Positions 62,181 to 64,000 of a DNA stretch of 64,000 nucleotides are shown in pieces; the stretch's first letter is position 1, and each line of letters begins with the position of its first letter. The stretch lies in the NCBI GenBank assembly GCA_007449985.2, contig VIIQ02000048.1, positions 186,001 through 250,000 of the forward strand, written 5' to 3'. Position numbers and translations under genes: made by a program. The notes below the pieces were generated by a model that made no database searches, was not told where the DNA came from, and was given only the letters and a program-made list of their open reading frames with translations. The DNA is from Desmodesmus armatus. Taxonomy: Eukaryota > Chlorophyta > Chlorophyceae > Sphaeropleales > Scenedesmaceae.

Positions 62181-64000
62181 GCTGCCCCCACCCCCTGGAC
62201 CCTCTCAGCGAGCATGAATTGAGGCAAGCAGCAGCAGCATGCAGAGCACACGCAGCGGCACTGGGGCTGCCGCCCCTGCGCTTCAACACCATCGTACTGC
62301 AGGTGGGGCAACAGTGCTCGACAGCAGCAAACCACTGAAAAACCAGCAGCAGGCTCAGCCTGTAGTGAGGAGTCCTCTCTGACTTTGCCAGGGGTGTCTG
62401 CTCAGCCTGTAGTGACACCCTGGAGTGACTCGCCCCCCTCTTTAAGACAGTCACTACTGGCAGCTGCACTTGAGTCATCAGCAGCCACATGCCACACCCT
62501 TTACAGCTCGACTTGTTGAAATCCACACAGGTGGCAGGGCCCCCTGCCTGTAACACAACATAATGGCTCCTACACAAGTACGCACAGGCGTGTGCCCAGT
62601 ATTGAAACACAAGCCCCAGCAGCACTCCCAGGAGGCACCCCTGCCTGCGCTGCCATTGCTGTGCACACAGGAGCCCCCCAAGCAGCAGCTGCTGCAGTAT
62701 GAGTCAGGCGGTCTGGCGCAGCTGCCGCGCCTTTCAATGTGCATCCTACAGACCCCACCAGAGTTTGTGGTGTACGAGGCTGTAGTGGACTTGGCGCCAC
62801 AGCACGACACAGCAACAGCAACGGTCACGTCATGGACCAAAGTAAGTAACCTTCTTGCTGCTGGTTGTGTGTGTCAGTGGCAGCTGGCCGTGCACCCTGT
62901 GCTGAAGCTGTGTGGTGTTGCATAGGGATCTCGCAAAGTATTGCCTTCCACATCTTATGGGGCCAGACCTGCTGTGAGAAATTAGATGCAGCCATCAAGC
63001 CACTTTTGGGCCTCTCCTTGCTTCAAGGCATTGGGCTATGCTCACACCCAACATGCTTGTCTCAACACGTTGGGCCTATCTGGGAGATATACTCACACCC
63101 AACACGTGCCCCCCCCCCCTCCCCGCGCCGGCCCCTGCCAAACCATCATGGGATCGTAACCATCAGCTGGATGGTTACCAGCTGGACGGTCAGGCCTTGG
63201 CCACCCTGACCAGATGCCAGAAGCAGAGGCCAATGCCCGTCACCTCCACACGCTCACCCCAACACATGCGCTCCCCCCCCACCACCACCACCACCCCCCT
63301 CCGTCTGCTTACTCCCCACATGATAACGTCACTGTTTAATCACCAGCTGGATGGGTCCCAGCTGGACGGGCAGCCCCTGGCCACCCCTATGGAATGCCTA
63401 GAAGCAGATGCCGTCGCCTATCACATCAACACACTCCTTTCCAAACACATGCGCCCCCCCCCTTTGTACCTATCAGTTGGATGGTTCCCAGCTGGACGGT
63501 CAGCCCCTGGCCACCCCTGATGACTGCCTAGAGGCTGAGGCCATTGCCCGCCAGGACCCACGCGTGCAGCAGCTGGTTGCTGCCAGGGGTGTGTCGTTGG
63601 ACAAGGTGGCCTGTGACCCCTGGGCCATCCATGCATGCCCACCGGAATGGCAAGGCAGGAGGCTCATGCAGGTGAGTGGCAGTGGAGAACCAGCCCCCAT
63701 AATCTTTTATGCTTTCTGCGTTGCGGTACCCCCCCCCCCCCCCAACGCCTCTGTGTTGAGGGTACCCCCAAGCCAAGACCATTGTCCACATCAGAGGGCT
63801 GTAGGTTCAGCAACTACAGTACTTGCTGCCAGGGGTGTGTTGTTGGACAAGGTGGCCTGTGACCCCTGGGCCATCCATGCCTGTCCTTCAGAGTGGATGG
63901 GCAGGAGGCTTATGCAGGTGGGTGGCAGTTGAGAACTAGCCTCCCAACACTCCTCCGCGCTGCGGTAACGTCAAAATCTGCTGCCTTTGTGTTGCCGGCA
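62181..64000 (+). CDS. copper amine oxidase, N-terminal part (both ends incomplete)
   Basis: Three in-phase exons are supported: 62181-62302, 62671-62841 and 63477-63671. Copper/TPQ amine oxidases oxidise primary amines to aldehydes with release of H2O2 and ammonia. The N-terminal domains are recognised by HPLDPLSEHELRQAAAACR in the first exon and PEFVVYEAVVDLAPQ with TVTSWTK in the second. The third has LDGSQLDGQPLATPDDC, ARQDPRVQQLVAARGVSLDK and VACDPWAIHA, ending GRRLMQ. The catalytic domain with the TPQ tyrosine and copper histidines would be beyond 64000. Acceptor-side echoes of exon 3 lie at 63155 and 63338. A nearly intact second copy of its end lies at 63822-63928 and could itself be an exon. 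The start codon is not located. Confidence 0.8.
63155..63415 (+). repeat. two intronic echoes of the amine oxidase exon start
   Basis: Copies at 63155-63222 and 63338-63415 read LDGYQLDGQALATL and LDGSQLDGQPLATPMECLEADAV. They mirror the start of the exon at 63477 with preceding acceptor-like text, and poly-C runs lie between them. Confidence 0.9.
63822..63928 (+). repeat. second copy of the amine oxidase exon end, frame intact
   Basis: LAARGVLLDKVACDPWAIHA and GRRLMQ recur, followed by GTGGGT. The parent at 63585-63671 is followed by GTGAGT. An acceptor-like ACAG precedes this copy. No stop interrupts it. Confidence 0.9.

Overview
This window is nuclear DNA of a unicellular green alga. Every recognisable gene is split by short GT-AG introns. 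Coding DNA is full of CAG/CTG runs encoding Gln, Ala, Ser and Leu. TGTAA, the usual green-algal poly(A) signal, lies behind several genes, and one protein is a plastid-type ribosomal protein L6. The style suggests a chlorophycean such as the Scenedesmaceae, but that is inference. I built exon models by hand from splice motifs and reading-phase continuity. For RlmN, UTP15, NEMP, PIG-S, IMPACT, uL6c and the temptin-like gene, the summed exons are an exact multiple of three.

Layout: 1-4843 (-) membrane-anchored coiled-coil protein, running off the left edge; 7694-10305 (+) NEMP/PNET2-type nuclear-envelope protein; 11916-16777 (-) RlmN-type radical SAM RNA methyltransferase; 17255-23735 (+) UTP15; 25480-28178 (+) PIG-S; 28824-30598 (-) unknown, possibly helical-repeat protein; 32052-35277 (-) Gln-rich protein; 35804-38092 (+) IMPACT/YigZ family; 39051-41036 (+) multi-membrane RING protein; 41468-44676 (-) decayed LINE; 45429-47482 (+) broken RING paralogue; 48165-50299 (-) plastid uL6; 50646-58437 (+) RAD51C, whose 4.7-kb intron 4 holds two antisense tRNA-Pro genes and retroelement debris; 58879-60106 (+) secreted temptin-like protein; 62181-64000 (+) copper amine oxidase, running off the right edge.

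The genes are unrelated housekeeping functions: rRNA processing, RNA methylation, plastid translation, GPI anchoring, DNA repair and the nuclear envelope. They do not form a cluster. RlmN/UTP15, the Gln-rich gene/IMPACT and uL6c/RAD51C are divergent pairs that may share promoters.

The most unusual signal is a recurring pattern in introns. Several introns hold decayed tandem copies of the neighbouring exon's edge, with the splice site still attached ('exon echoes'). I see this at several junctions in three unrelated genes: RlmN, UTP15 and the amine oxidase. Long intronic and intergenic foldbacks occur as well, including a perfect 34-bp palindrome. Some single-base frame breaks (RAD51C, the 29-kb gene, RING copy 2) could be assembly errors instead of biology.
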